From Paracoccaceae bacterium (GTDB taxonomy: Bacteria; Pseudomonadota; Alphaproteobacteria; Rhodobacterales; Rhodobacteraceae), in contig JANSYP010000001.1 of the NCBI GenBank assembly GCA_024742405.1, positions 310,001-374,000 on the forward strand: a stretch of 64,000 nucleotides of DNA. Reading direction: 5' to 3'. Positions 26,426 to 33,675 of the stretch are shown here, piece by piece (within the stretch, counting starts at the first letter, position 1; the number at the start of each line of letters is the position of its first letter). A program made the translations under genes and the position numbers. Below the pieces are notes generated by a model that saw only the letters and a list, made by a program, of their open reading frames with translations, was not told the DNA's origin and did no database searches.

Positions 26426-27237
26426 CAGTGTGACATGAGTACCGGCAGATCGGCGCGGCGCAAGACCTCCGTGGTCGCGCCGCCCATAAGCTCGACTTGA
26501 AACTTGCTGTGCTCGAAGGCGCCCAGCACGAGAAGCCCGGGACGGGTTTCGTCGCAATAGGCGATCACGGTGTTGGCGATGCTGCCCTCGGCCGGGCGCG
26601 TCATCTGGCGCGCCTCGAACCCGTGCCGGGACAAGTGGGTCAGAATGACCTCCGGCGGGATGCTCGGCACCAGCGGCCCGACGGTCAGGAGCGTCACCCG
26701 GCTGCCCGGTGCCAGAAGCGGCAGCGCATCGGCAAGCGCACGGGCGGCGGCGCGTTTGCCGTCCCAGGCGATGACGGTCTCGGCCGGCGGGGGACTGGGG
26801 GATGCGCCGGGCGGGACGATCAGCAGGGGCCGGCCGCTGCGCAGTGCGATCTGGTCGGGATGCTGGAGCATGCGGATGTCGGCCTCTCCGGTCGGGCGGG
26901 GCGCGACCAGCAGGTCCGACGCCCGCGCCCTGCGCGCCAGCACGTCATCCACTCGTCCGGGCAGCGCCTCGAATGCGAGACGGTCCCCGAGCCTGAGCGT
27001 TGCTGCCTCTGCCTCGAAGGCGGATTTCGCCTCGACCACGATCCGGTCGTTCACCTCGCCGAGGATCTTGCGCACCTCGGCCGGAATCCAGTTGCCCTGG
27101 GCGGCGTAGCTTTCGGTTGCGGCGTGGGCGAGTACGGCGGTCACGTGACCCCCGCTCGGCCCGGCCAGCTCCGCGGCATAGCGCAGCGCGGCGCATGCGC
27201 CCCGGGTTCCATCAAAGGCAACGACGATATTTTTCAT
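26425..27237 (-). CDS. tandem-domain universal stress protein (UspA)
   Basis: 270 residues, about twice a single Usp domain. The first half begins MKNIVVAFDGTRGACAALRY; the second begins at about residue 150 with ETVIAWDGKRAAARALADAL and ends LLVLGAFEHSKFQVELMGG, a TeaD/UspA-like tail. An SD-like AGGAAGGA lies about 10 bases upstream. In halophilic bacteria a UspA protein (TeaD) tunes a TRAP transporter; an analogous role for a TTT transporter is an inference from operon context. Confidence 0.85.
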   Translation of the reverse strand: MKNIVVAFDGTRGACAALRYAAELAGPSGGHVTAVLAHAATESYAAQGNWIPAEVRKILGEVNDRIVVEAKSAFEAEAATLRLGDRLAFEALPGRVDDVLARRARASDLLVAPRPTGEADIRMLQHPDQIALRSGRPLLIVPPGASPSPPPAETVIAWDGKRAAARALADALPLLAPGSRVTLLTVGPLVPSIPPEVILTHLSRHGFEARQMTRPAEGSIANTVIAYCDETRPGLLVLGAFEHSKFQVELMGGATTEVLRRADLPVLMSH

Positions 27238-27253
27238 GGCGTTGCCATCCTTC

Positions 27254-27493
27254 CTAGCGGCTTTCGACGCCCGCACCTCGCGCAAGCGTCCGCGGTGTCG
27301 GTATGAAATGGTCGGTCCCCAGAGCCGAGAGCGCGGCGCTGACCTTGCGGTGCTCGCTCAACAACTGGGTGTAGTGCAGGTCGCAACCGCTCACCGGCGT
27401 GGGATAGTCCCGCAGTTCCGACGTGAGGACCTGTAGCGCTGTGCGGAGCTCGGACCGTGCGGCCTGAAGCGCGCGTCTGTAGATGTGATCCAT
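27254..27493 (-). CDS. 79-residue protein of unknown function in the TTT operon
   Basis: Starts MDHIYRRALQAARSELRTAL from an ATG with AAGGAGAG about 11 bases upstream. The first 35 residues look like an amphipathic helix, followed by HYTQLLSEHRKVSAALSALG, a second helix. There is no signal peptide or membrane segment. It lies 25 bp after prpF/galD and 16 bp before uspA, so it is co-transcribed. A small regulatory or UspA-partner protein is possible; I do not recognise the family. Confidence 0.65.
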   Translation of the reverse strand: MDHIYRRALQAARSELRTALQVLTSELRDYPTPVSGCDLHYTQLLSEHRKVSAALSALGTDHFIPTPRTLARGAGVESR

Positions 27494-27518
27494 GGTGGAG
27501 TCTCTCCTTCGGTTTTCC

Positions 27519-28610
27519 TCAGTCGGTCGCCAGAACCTCGTCGGGCACGAAGACCGTTCCCGATGCCAGTTTGCGGGCGGTGCGGACGATCCCGGCCGAG
27601 ATGACTTCGACGCCAAGATCGGCGGGCGCATATTCCACGATGACCTCCATCGTGCCGGAGGGATGCTCCAGCGTCACGGTGGCCGGGCTGCCCTCCGGGC
27701 GGGCTGCCAGCCCGTCAGCGACCGTGCCGGGGGTGAGCGCACAGGTGGCAAGGCACTGGCCGCCGGTTACCGCCATCGTGGGGTGGCAGGCGCGGGGCAT
27801 GAAATAGCGTGTGGCGATGGTGCCGCCGCTGCGGGGCGCGGCGAGGAGCGCGAATTTCGGCGTGACCGAGTCGGATACGTCGCCCATCCCCATCCGCGCG
27901 CCGGCCTCGCGGCGCAGCGGCTCCATCCGCTCGAAGAAGGCCCGGTTTGCGTCGAGCTCTTCGCGCGTCTCATGGCCGGTCAGCCCGAAATCGGCGGCCC
28001 GCGCGATCACGATGGGCATCGCCACATCCATGCAGGTGACCTCGATCCCGCCGATCTCGTCGCGCAGGTTGCCCGTGGGCAAGAGCGCTCCGGTCGACGA
28101 CCCGGCGACATCCATGAAGGCCAGCTCGATGGCCGACGCCGCGCCCGGTACGCCATCGATGTGGGCGTCGCCCTGATACTCCACCGCGCCGTCCGGCGTG
28201 GCGATCCGCGCGATGACCCGGGCGCCGGTGTTCGTGGCGCGGATGCGCACCTCGGTGACATCGCCCGTGGGTTCCATCAGACCCATTTCCAGCGCGGCCG
28301 GACCCACGCCCGACAGGATGTTGCCGCAGGTCGGGCGGTAGTCCACCTGGCCGTCCTCGACGCTGACCTGGGCGAAGAAATAGTCGACATCGGCCCAGTT
28401 TTCAGCGGATTTGGAGAGCATCGCGACCTTGGTGGTCACCGCCGCACCGCCGCCGATCCCGTCGATGTTCAGCGGGTGGCCGGAGCCAACCACCGACACC
28501 AGAAGCCGTGAGAGCGCCTCGCGGTTCTCCGGCAGGTCGGCGCGGTTGAAATAGGGCCCGCGCGAGGTGCCGCCGCGCATGAAGAGAAAGGGTATGCCGG
28601 TCTGGCTCAT
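27519..28610 (-). CDS. PrpF/GalD-family isomerase (4-oxalomesaconate tautomerase or aconitate isomerase type)
   Basis: 363 residues of the PrpF fold (two diaminopimelate-epimerase-like halves). Signatures are FLFMRGGTSRGPYFNRADLP, GSGHPLNIDGIGGG, YRPTCGNILSGVGPAALEMG with the catalytic Cys, and RACHPTMAVTGGQCLATCAL. PrpF moves the double bond in (methyl)aconitate; GalD tautomerises 4-oxalomesaconate. Next to a tricarboxylate transporter and near tcuAB, an aconitate-type isomerase is attractive. Its start overlaps the upstream dehydrogenase stop by 4 bp. Confidence 0.85.
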   Translation of the reverse strand: MSQTGIPFLFMRGGTSRGPYFNRADLPENREALSRLLVSVVGSGHPLNIDGIGGGAAVTTKVAMLSKSAENWADVDYFFAQVSVEDGQVDYRPTCGNILSGVGPAALEMGLMEPTGDVTEVRIRATNTGARVIARIATPDGAVEYQGDAHIDGVPGAASAIELAFMDVAGSSTGALLPTGNLRDEIGGIEVTCMDVAMPIVIARAADFGLTGHETREELDANRAFFERMEPLRREAGARMGMGDVSDSVTPKFALLAAPRSGGTIATRYFMPRACHPTMAVTGGQCLATCALTPGTVADGLAARPEGSPATVTLEHPSGTMEVIVEYAPADLGVEVISAGIVRTARKLASGTVFVPDEVLATD

Positions 28611-29686
28611 GGGCTTGCCTCCTCGATCAGGGCGCAGAGCGTGTCGGTGAAGGCCTGCGTGCCGAGCTCTCCGCCGAGATCGCGGGTGCGGGTCTCGGGG
28701 CGCGCCAGGGCGCTGCGGATGGCGGTCCGGATCGCCGCGGCGGGCGCGGTGGCGCCGAGATGGTCGAGCAGCATCGCGGCCGACCCGATCAGCGACACCG
28801 GGTTGGCCATGTCCCGGCCTGCGATGTCGGGGGCGGAGCCGTGCTGGGCCTGCGCCACGGCGTGGGACGGGCCGCGGTTCAGCGAGGCCGCGAGCCCCAG
28901 ACCGCCGGCCAGCTCCGAGCAGAGATCCGACAGGATGTCCCCGAACATGTTGGTCGTCAGGATCACGTCGAAGCGCGACGGGTCCCGCACCAGCAGGGCC
29001 GCGGCGGCGTCGACGAGGATCTCCTCGGTCTCGATGCCGTCGAATTCCGCGGCGACGGCGCGCACGGTGTCCAGAAAGAGACCGTCGGACAGGCGCATCA
29101 CATTGGCCTTGTGCACCACCGCCACCCGGCGCTTCGGACGGCGGGCGGCAATTCCGTAGCCCGCGCGCGCGATCCGTTCCGAGGCGTGGGCCGTGACCTT
29201 GCGCGTCGCCAGTGCGACCCCGGGGACCGGCATGACCTCGCCCGGGCCGCTATACATGTTGCGGTCGGCGTAGAAGCCTTCGAGATTTTCGCGCACCACG
29301 ACCAGATCGATCGGCCGGCCCGCCGGGTTCGGGACCCCCGGATAGCTGACCGCAGGGCGGATGTTGGCGAAGAGATCGAGCGCGCTGCGCAATCCGCCGG
29401 AGGGGTTGCGCCCGCCGTCGGAGACGGGCGGATAGGCATTGTGCGAGACCGGACCGAGGATGACCCCGTCGGCGGCTTTCGCCGCGGCGATGACGGTCTC
29501 GGACAGGGTGGTACCGTCGCGCTCAAGGGCGGCAAAACCGATCTGCGCCTCCTGCAAGTCGACCGGGGTTCCGTGCGCCTCGGCCGCCGCGCCGACCACA
29601 GCGAGGGTGGCCGCGGTGATCTCGGGCCCGATCCCGTCGCCGGGCAGACAGAGGAGCGAAAGGGCTGGGGTCGCCATCACGTTCAT
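28607..29686 (-). CDS. isocitrate/isopropylmalate dehydrogenase family protein (beta-decarboxylating hydroxyacid dehydrogenase)
   Basis: 359 residues from the ATG at 29686 that overlaps the permease stop (ATGA); an ATG at 29677 is the alternative. Features are LCLPGDGIGPEITAATLAVV, VVVRENLEGFYADR with the substrate-binding Arg, HKANVM with the catalytic Lys, and the family signature NMFGDILSDLCSELAGGLG. It oxidises a D-malate-type substrate (isopropylmalate, isocitrate, tartrate, 3-substituted malate) with NAD(P)+ and decarboxylates the product. A catabolic substrate is likelier than leucine synthesis because the gene lies between a TTT permease and PrpF. Confidence 0.87.
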   Translation of the reverse strand: MNVMATPALSLLCLPGDGIGPEITAATLAVVGAAAEAHGTPVDLQEAQIGFAALERDGTTLSETVIAAAKAADGVILGPVSHNAYPPVSDGGRNPSGGLRSALDLFANIRPAVSYPGVPNPAGRPIDLVVVRENLEGFYADRNMYSGPGEVMPVPGVALATRKVTAHASERIARAGYGIAARRPKRRVAVVHKANVMRLSDGLFLDTVRAVAAEFDGIETEEILVDAAAALLVRDPSRFDVILTTNMFGDILSDLCSELAGGLGLAASLNRGPSHAVAQAQHGSAPDIAGRDMANPVSLIGSAAMLLDHLGATAPAAAIRTAIRSALARPETRTRDLGGELGTQAFTDTLCALIEEASP

Positions 29687-31698
29687 CCCAGCGGCCAGGG
29701 CAGCTCGACCACCGACTGCAGCAGACCCGGCGGGAAGTCGCGGTTCAGCGTCCCGGCGAGGAAGCACAGAAAGGCGATGCCGGCCCCACTTAGGAGCGCG
29801 ATCCGCGACCATTCCAGCCCAGCCCGGAGCCGCAGGAAGAGGGCAAAGAAGATCGCCAGCGCCAGGATGAAGCCCAGGAGTGCCGACAGCACCAGCAGCA
29901 GCGCGAACCAGCCCAGCGTCGCCCAGAGCCCGTGCGGCGCATCGGCGTCCTCGCCCTCGGCCTCGCGGTCGGCAAAGACCGCGTCGGTCTCCGGGCTGCG
30001 GATCATCCGGATCAGCAGCAGCAGACAGCAGACCACCGCGACGAAGGAGATCGTCATCGGAAAGAGCTTGTCGGTGACCATGCTGATCGTCGTGGCCTGG
30101 AAGAAGCTCACGAGGAAGTAAGCCGAGACGGCGATCAGGAAGACCAGCGGCGCGCGCTTTGCGCCCGTGGGAACGTCGCCCTCGGGCATGATCTGCTTGG
30201 CCTGCTTTATGCCATAGTAGATCGAGAGTGCCGTGATCACGAGCAGGACCAGCACGATGGGCGTAAAGATGTACTCCAGCCCTTCGAACGTGCCCTTGCG
30301 AAACCGGCTGGAGGCGATCTGATAGGCTTGGAAGCTGTAGTTTTCCGCCTGGGTCGAGAGCACGAACCCGATCAGGAAGGCCGGGCGCGACCAGTCGAAC
30401 CGGCGCATCAGGATGCCCAGCACCCCGACGCAGAAGAGCGCCACCAGATCGCCTAGCGATTGCCCGGACTGGAAGGCCGCGAAGGAGATCATCATGAAGA
30501 GGAACGGCGCGAGCAGCGTGAAGCGGATCGTGGTCAGCCGCGCAATCCCGCCCGAGAGCAGAATGCAGAGCCCCGCGCCGAAGACGTTGGCGAGCGCCAG
30601 GGACCAGACGATGGTGTAGGTGATGTCGAGATTGTTGGTGATGAGCTGTGGTCCGGCGTCATAGCCCAAAAGCGCCATGCCGCCGATGAAGACCGCCATG
30701 GAGCCCGAGCCCGGAATGCCGAAGATCAGCGTGGGCACCAGCCCGCCGCCCTCCTTAGCGTTGTTGGAGCTTTCCGGCCCGATCACGCCGCGCACGTCGC
30801 CCTTGCCGAACTGCGATTTGTCCTTGGCCGTCTGGACAGTGTGGCCATAGGCGATCCAGTCCACCACCGAACCGCCGAGGCCGGGGATCACGCCCACCAG
30901 CACACCGATGATCGAACAGCGGATCGACAGGAAGATGTTGCGCGCCCAGTCGCGGATGCCGTCATACCAGCCCGCGCCGAGCTGCGCGTCCTTGGCGATG
31001 GCGCGGTCCTGACGCAGCAGCGAGATGATCTCGGGCACGGCAAAGATCCCGAGACCCACGATGACCAGCTTCAGACCGTCGGTGATGTAGGGCACGTCAT
31101 AGGTCGCCATGCGCAGGCTGCCGCCCGCGTCGCCCTCGCCGATGGTGCCGACCATCAGGCCGAGCCCCGCCGCCGCCACGCCTTTGAGCGGCAGGCGTCC
31201 GGCGAGGATGGCCACCATCGAGAGCCCGAGCACGGTGATCATCAGCATCTCGGGCAGCCCGAAGGCCAGCACGATGGGCCGGGCGATGAGGATGAAGAAA
31301 GTCAGGACCGAGGCGCCCAGAAGCCCACCGAAGAGCGATGAAATGAACGCGGCCGACAGCGCGCGGGCCGCCTGACCCTTCTTGGCCATGGGAAAACCGT
31401 CGAGCACGGTGGCCTGACTGGCCGAGGACCCGGGGATCCCCATGAGCACGGACGCGAACGTGTCCGAGGTCGGGATCACCGCGACGAGCCCGACCATGAG
31501 CGCCAGCCCCGAAACCGAGTCCATACCGAAGACGAAGGGCAACACGAGGCTGAGGCCCGCGATCCCGCCGAGGCCGGGAAAGACCCCGACCGACAGACCC
31601 AGAAGGACCCCGGCCAGCAGGAACATGATCTGTTGCGGCTGCAGGATGAGCGCAAAGGCTTCGTTCAGCGCCGGCAGCGCTGTGGCGAGAAGATCCAT
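29683..31698 (-). CDS. tctA: TTT-family permease, fused TctA-TctB (second copy)
   Basis: 671 residues with the same architecture as the permease at 11400. TctA spans residues 1 to about 500 (GVFPGLGGIAGLSLVLPFVF, SVLMGIPGSSASQATVLDGF, GVIPGLGGSVVDWIAYGHT, IFGIPGSGSMAVFIGG). A charged linker follows (about 490-515), then a four-helix TctB-like C-terminus ending FPPGLLQSVVELPWPLG. Both fusions end with nearly the same motif (PAGLLQSWITLPWPL in the other), pointing to common descent. It is second in the operon after tctC. Confidence 0.9.
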   Translation of the reverse strand: MDLLATALPALNEAFALILQPQQIMFLLAGVLLGLSVGVFPGLGGIAGLSLVLPFVFGMDSVSGLALMVGLVAVIPTSDTFASVLMGIPGSSASQATVLDGFPMAKKGQAARALSAAFISSLFGGLLGASVLTFFILIARPIVLAFGLPEMLMITVLGLSMVAILAGRLPLKGVAAAGLGLMVGTIGEGDAGGSLRMATYDVPYITDGLKLVIVGLGIFAVPEIISLLRQDRAIAKDAQLGAGWYDGIRDWARNIFLSIRCSIIGVLVGVIPGLGGSVVDWIAYGHTVQTAKDKSQFGKGDVRGVIGPESSNNAKEGGGLVPTLIFGIPGSGSMAVFIGGMALLGYDAGPQLITNNLDITYTIVWSLALANVFGAGLCILLSGGIARLTTIRFTLLAPFLFMMISFAAFQSGQSLGDLVALFCVGVLGILMRRFDWSRPAFLIGFVLSTQAENYSFQAYQIASSRFRKGTFEGLEYIFTPIVLVLLVITALSIYYGIKQAKQIMPEGDVPTGAKRAPLVFLIAVSAYFLVSFFQATTISMVTDKLFPMTISFVAVVCCLLLLIRMIRSPETDAVFADREAEGEDADAPHGLWATLGWFALLLVLSALLGFILALAIFFALFLRLRAGLEWSRIALLSGAGIAFLCFLAGTLNRDFPPGLLQSVVELPWPLG

Positions 31699-31735
31699 GC
31701 CGATGGCCTTCCAAGGTCTGAGGATGTGTCAGTGA

Positions 31736-31767
31736 GCGCCGCCACGCGGTGTGGTGCGTGGCGGCGC
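31736..31767 (-). promoter_or_regulatory. intercistronic stem-loop between tctC and tctA-tctB
   Basis: GCGCCGCCACGC and GCGTGGCGGCGC are perfect 12-base inverted repeats around an 8-base loop, beginning eight bases after the tctC stop. There is no T-tract on the transcribed strand. This is the strongest of the stem-loops that follow binding-protein genes in this window. Confidence 0.65.
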
Positions 31768-31775
31768 GGGCAGGA

Positions 31776-32867
31776 TCAGTTGAGCGTCACGCCGTAGCGC
31801 TCTTGCAGCCAGGTGGTCACGAACGCCGTCGCCTCGTCAGACACCGTCGTGGCGCTTTGCAGCGCGCCCTGGGCTTCGTCGCGGGTCATCTGGGGATAGA
31901 CGCCCAGCACCGGGGCCGCGGTCTGGCCGAAATCGTCGTCCGACTTGATCGCATCAAATGCCGCCGAATAGGCCTCAACGATCTCGGCATCGGTCGAGCC
32001 GGGCAGGAACACCATCTTCTGTGCCGGGAACCCGGCGACGAAGAATGCTTTCCATGCGTCCCAGGCCTCGCCGCTGGTCTCGCAGCCCTCGGTGGCCTCG
32101 CAGACCTCCTTGAAGGTCGGGATGTCCGGAAAGGTCGGATCGCGCACGATGTTGCCGTCCGCGTCCAGCGCGCCCCAGGTCATCATCGGGACGGCCTTGC
32201 CATCGTCGACCAGAGGCATGACGCCCGACAGGAACGAGGACGAGGTCTGGTAGTCGATATTGGCCTCGCCGCGCTCGAACATCAGGCGTCCGTCACCGCG
32301 GCCCTTGATGCCGAAGACCGGCTCGACATTCAGCCCCAGCATCTCCCAGGCGAGAAGCGGCACCAGATCCAGCCGTGTGGCGCCCTGCGAGCCGTAGATG
32401 AAATCCACGTCGGCAAGGTTCGCGACATTGCCGTCATACTGGGCGGCGAGATCGGGGGGCAGGTAGGCCACGCCTCCGGTGCCCGAGGCGAGCACAACCT
32501 GCCAGTCGTTGTAGTCGTAGCGCACGCGCGGATCGCCCAGCAGGTAGGGGAATTGCGTGGAGCCGGACGTCCCGAAAATTACCGTGCCGTCGTCGGTGCG
32601 GTTGTTCTGGAACCAGTTCGCGCCCTTGGTGGAGCCTGCGCCGGGCATGAACTTCACCACAACAGTCGGCTCGCCCGGCAGGGCCTGCGACAGCAGCGGC
32701 GCGTAGAAGTTGGCCCATTTGGCGGAGCCGCCGGACTCCGAGAAGGGGATGACGAATTCGATCGTCTCCCCGGAGAAATCGGCGTCGGCCCCTGCCTGCA
32801 TCGGCAAGATTGAGGCGGATGCCAGTAGCCCGAACGCGACAGCGCCCGGGAGCAATTTAGTGCCCAT
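31776..32867 (-). CDS. tctC: TTT-family solute-binding protein (TctC/Bug)
   Basis: 363 residues from the ATG at 32867 (GGAGAG about 9 bases upstream); a longer frame extends upstream but lacks a signal peptide at its start. The signal peptide is MGTKLLPGAVAFGLLASASI, cleaved near AGA-DA. The mature part shows IEFVIPFSESGGSAKWANFY, VVVKFMPGAGSTKGANWFQN and QGATRLDLVPLLAWEMLG. It is the periplasmic receptor of the second TTT system and first gene of a seven-gene operon, divergent from the two-component genes. Confidence 0.9.
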   Translation of the reverse strand: MGTKLLPGAVAFGLLASASILPMQAGADADFSGETIEFVIPFSESGGSAKWANFYAPLLSQALPGEPTVVVKFMPGAGSTKGANWFQNNRTDDGTVIFGTSGSTQFPYLLGDPRVRYDYNDWQVVLASGTGGVAYLPPDLAAQYDGNVANLADVDFIYGSQGATRLDLVPLLAWEMLGLNVEPVFGIKGRGDGRLMFERGEANIDYQTSSSFLSGVMPLVDDGKAVPMMTWGALDADGNIVRDPTFPDIPTFKEVCEATEGCETSGEAWDAWKAFFVAGFPAQKMVFLPGSTDAEIVEAYSAAFDAIKSDDDFGQTAAPVLGVYPQMTRDEAQGALQSATTVSDEATAFVTTWLQERYGVTLN

Positions 32868-32925
32868 AACGTCTCTCTCCCTTCGGTGGTGCGGTGATCC
32901 CGCCCGACCCTTGTTTGATTGGTAG

Positions 32926-32946
32926 CCGTGGCTTTTCGCGCCACGG
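32926..32946. promoter_or_regulatory. inverted repeat in the tctC / tctDE divergent promoter
   Basis: CCGTGGC and GCCACGG are perfect 7-bp arms with a 7-base loop, midway between the tctC start (32867) and the response-regulator start (33005), just upstream of a TTGACA box. A binding site for the response regulator is the likely role. Confidence 0.5.
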
Positions 32947-32952
32947 TTGCGT

Positions 32953-32981
32953 TTGACAGGGTGTTCCTGCAACCTTGCATG
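32953..32981 (+). promoter_or_regulatory. sigma-70-type promoter for the response regulator/kinase genes
   Basis: A perfect -35 box TTGACA (32953-32958) is followed after 17 bases by TGCATG (32976-32981), a weak -10. Transcription from here would give a leader of roughly 15-20 bases before the TTG start at 33005 and would exclude the alternative TTG at 32975. Confidence 0.5.
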
Positions 32982-33004
32982 AAGCTTGCGGGGTTTGGGA
33001 AAAG

Positions 33005-33670
33005 TTGCGCATCGCGCTCGTCGAAGACAATGAAGCCTTGGCCAAAGGGGTCGCATATCGGTTGCGGGACCAGGGACATGCGGTGGACATTCTGCCCGAT
33101 GGTCTGACCGCCGATGACTATCTTCGGCAGGACGGGGCCGATCTCGTCATCCTCGATATCTCGTTGCCCGAGCTCGACGGGCTGTCGGTTCTGAAGTCGC
33201 TGCGCGCCCGCGGCGACGGAACGCCGGTGCTGCTCCTGACGGCGCGCACCGCGATGCCCGATCGGGTCAAAGGGCTCGATGCCGGGGCGGACGACTATCT
33301 GGGCAAACCGTTCGAGATGGAGGAATTGGAGGCGCGGGTGCGCGCGCTGGCCCGCCGCAGGCCCGATACTGTGCGCGAGGTGGAAAGCCTGGGCGATCTT
33401 AGCTTTGACCATGGCGCGCGGCAGGTCATCAGCGACGGCGCGCCGCTGGAGCTGCCCCGGCGCGAGCTCGCCGTGTTCGAATGCCTGCTGGAGTCGCGCG
33501 GCCGCATCGTCACCAAATCCGCGCTGCTTGACCGAGTCTATGGCGTCGGGTCGGAGACCGAGGACCGCGTGATCGAGGTCTACATCTCGCGCCTGCGAAA
33601 GAAGCTCTCGGGCCACGACGTCACGATCCGCACCGCGCGCGGGCTGGGCTACATGCTGGACGCGCCATAA
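33005..33670 (+). CDS. tctD: OmpR/PhoB-family response regulator (TctD-like), TTG start
   Basis: 221 residues from a TTG start, chosen because (M)RIALVEDNEALAKGV is the normal receiver N-terminus and because the promoter lies just upstream. The phosphoacceptor is Asp51 in LVILDISLPELDG; Thr in LLLTARTAMP and Lys in DDYLGKPFEMEEL complete the active site. Residues from about 130 form a winged-helix DNA-binding domain (PRRELAVFECLLES, EVYISRLRKKLSG, TARGLGYML). It is divergent from the TTT operon and presumably switches it on in response to the tricarboxylate. Confidence 0.88.
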   Translation: MRIALVEDNEALAKGVAYRLRDQGHAVDILPDGLTADDYLRQDGADLVILDISLPELDGLSVLKSLRARGDGTPVLLLTARTAMPDRVKGLDAGADDYLGKPFEMEELEARVRALARRRPDTVREVESLGDLSFDHGARQVISDGAPLELPRRELAVFECLLESRGRIVTKSALLDRVYGVGSETEDRVIEVYISRLRKKLSGHDVTIRTARGLGYMLDAP

Positions 33671-33675
33671 CCGGC

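Noticed and set aside
32975-33004. Earlier TTG start for the response regulator (adds MHEACGVWEK)
   Set aside because: It lies inside the likely -10 region and gives a non-canonical receiver N-terminus; TTG at 33005 fits better.
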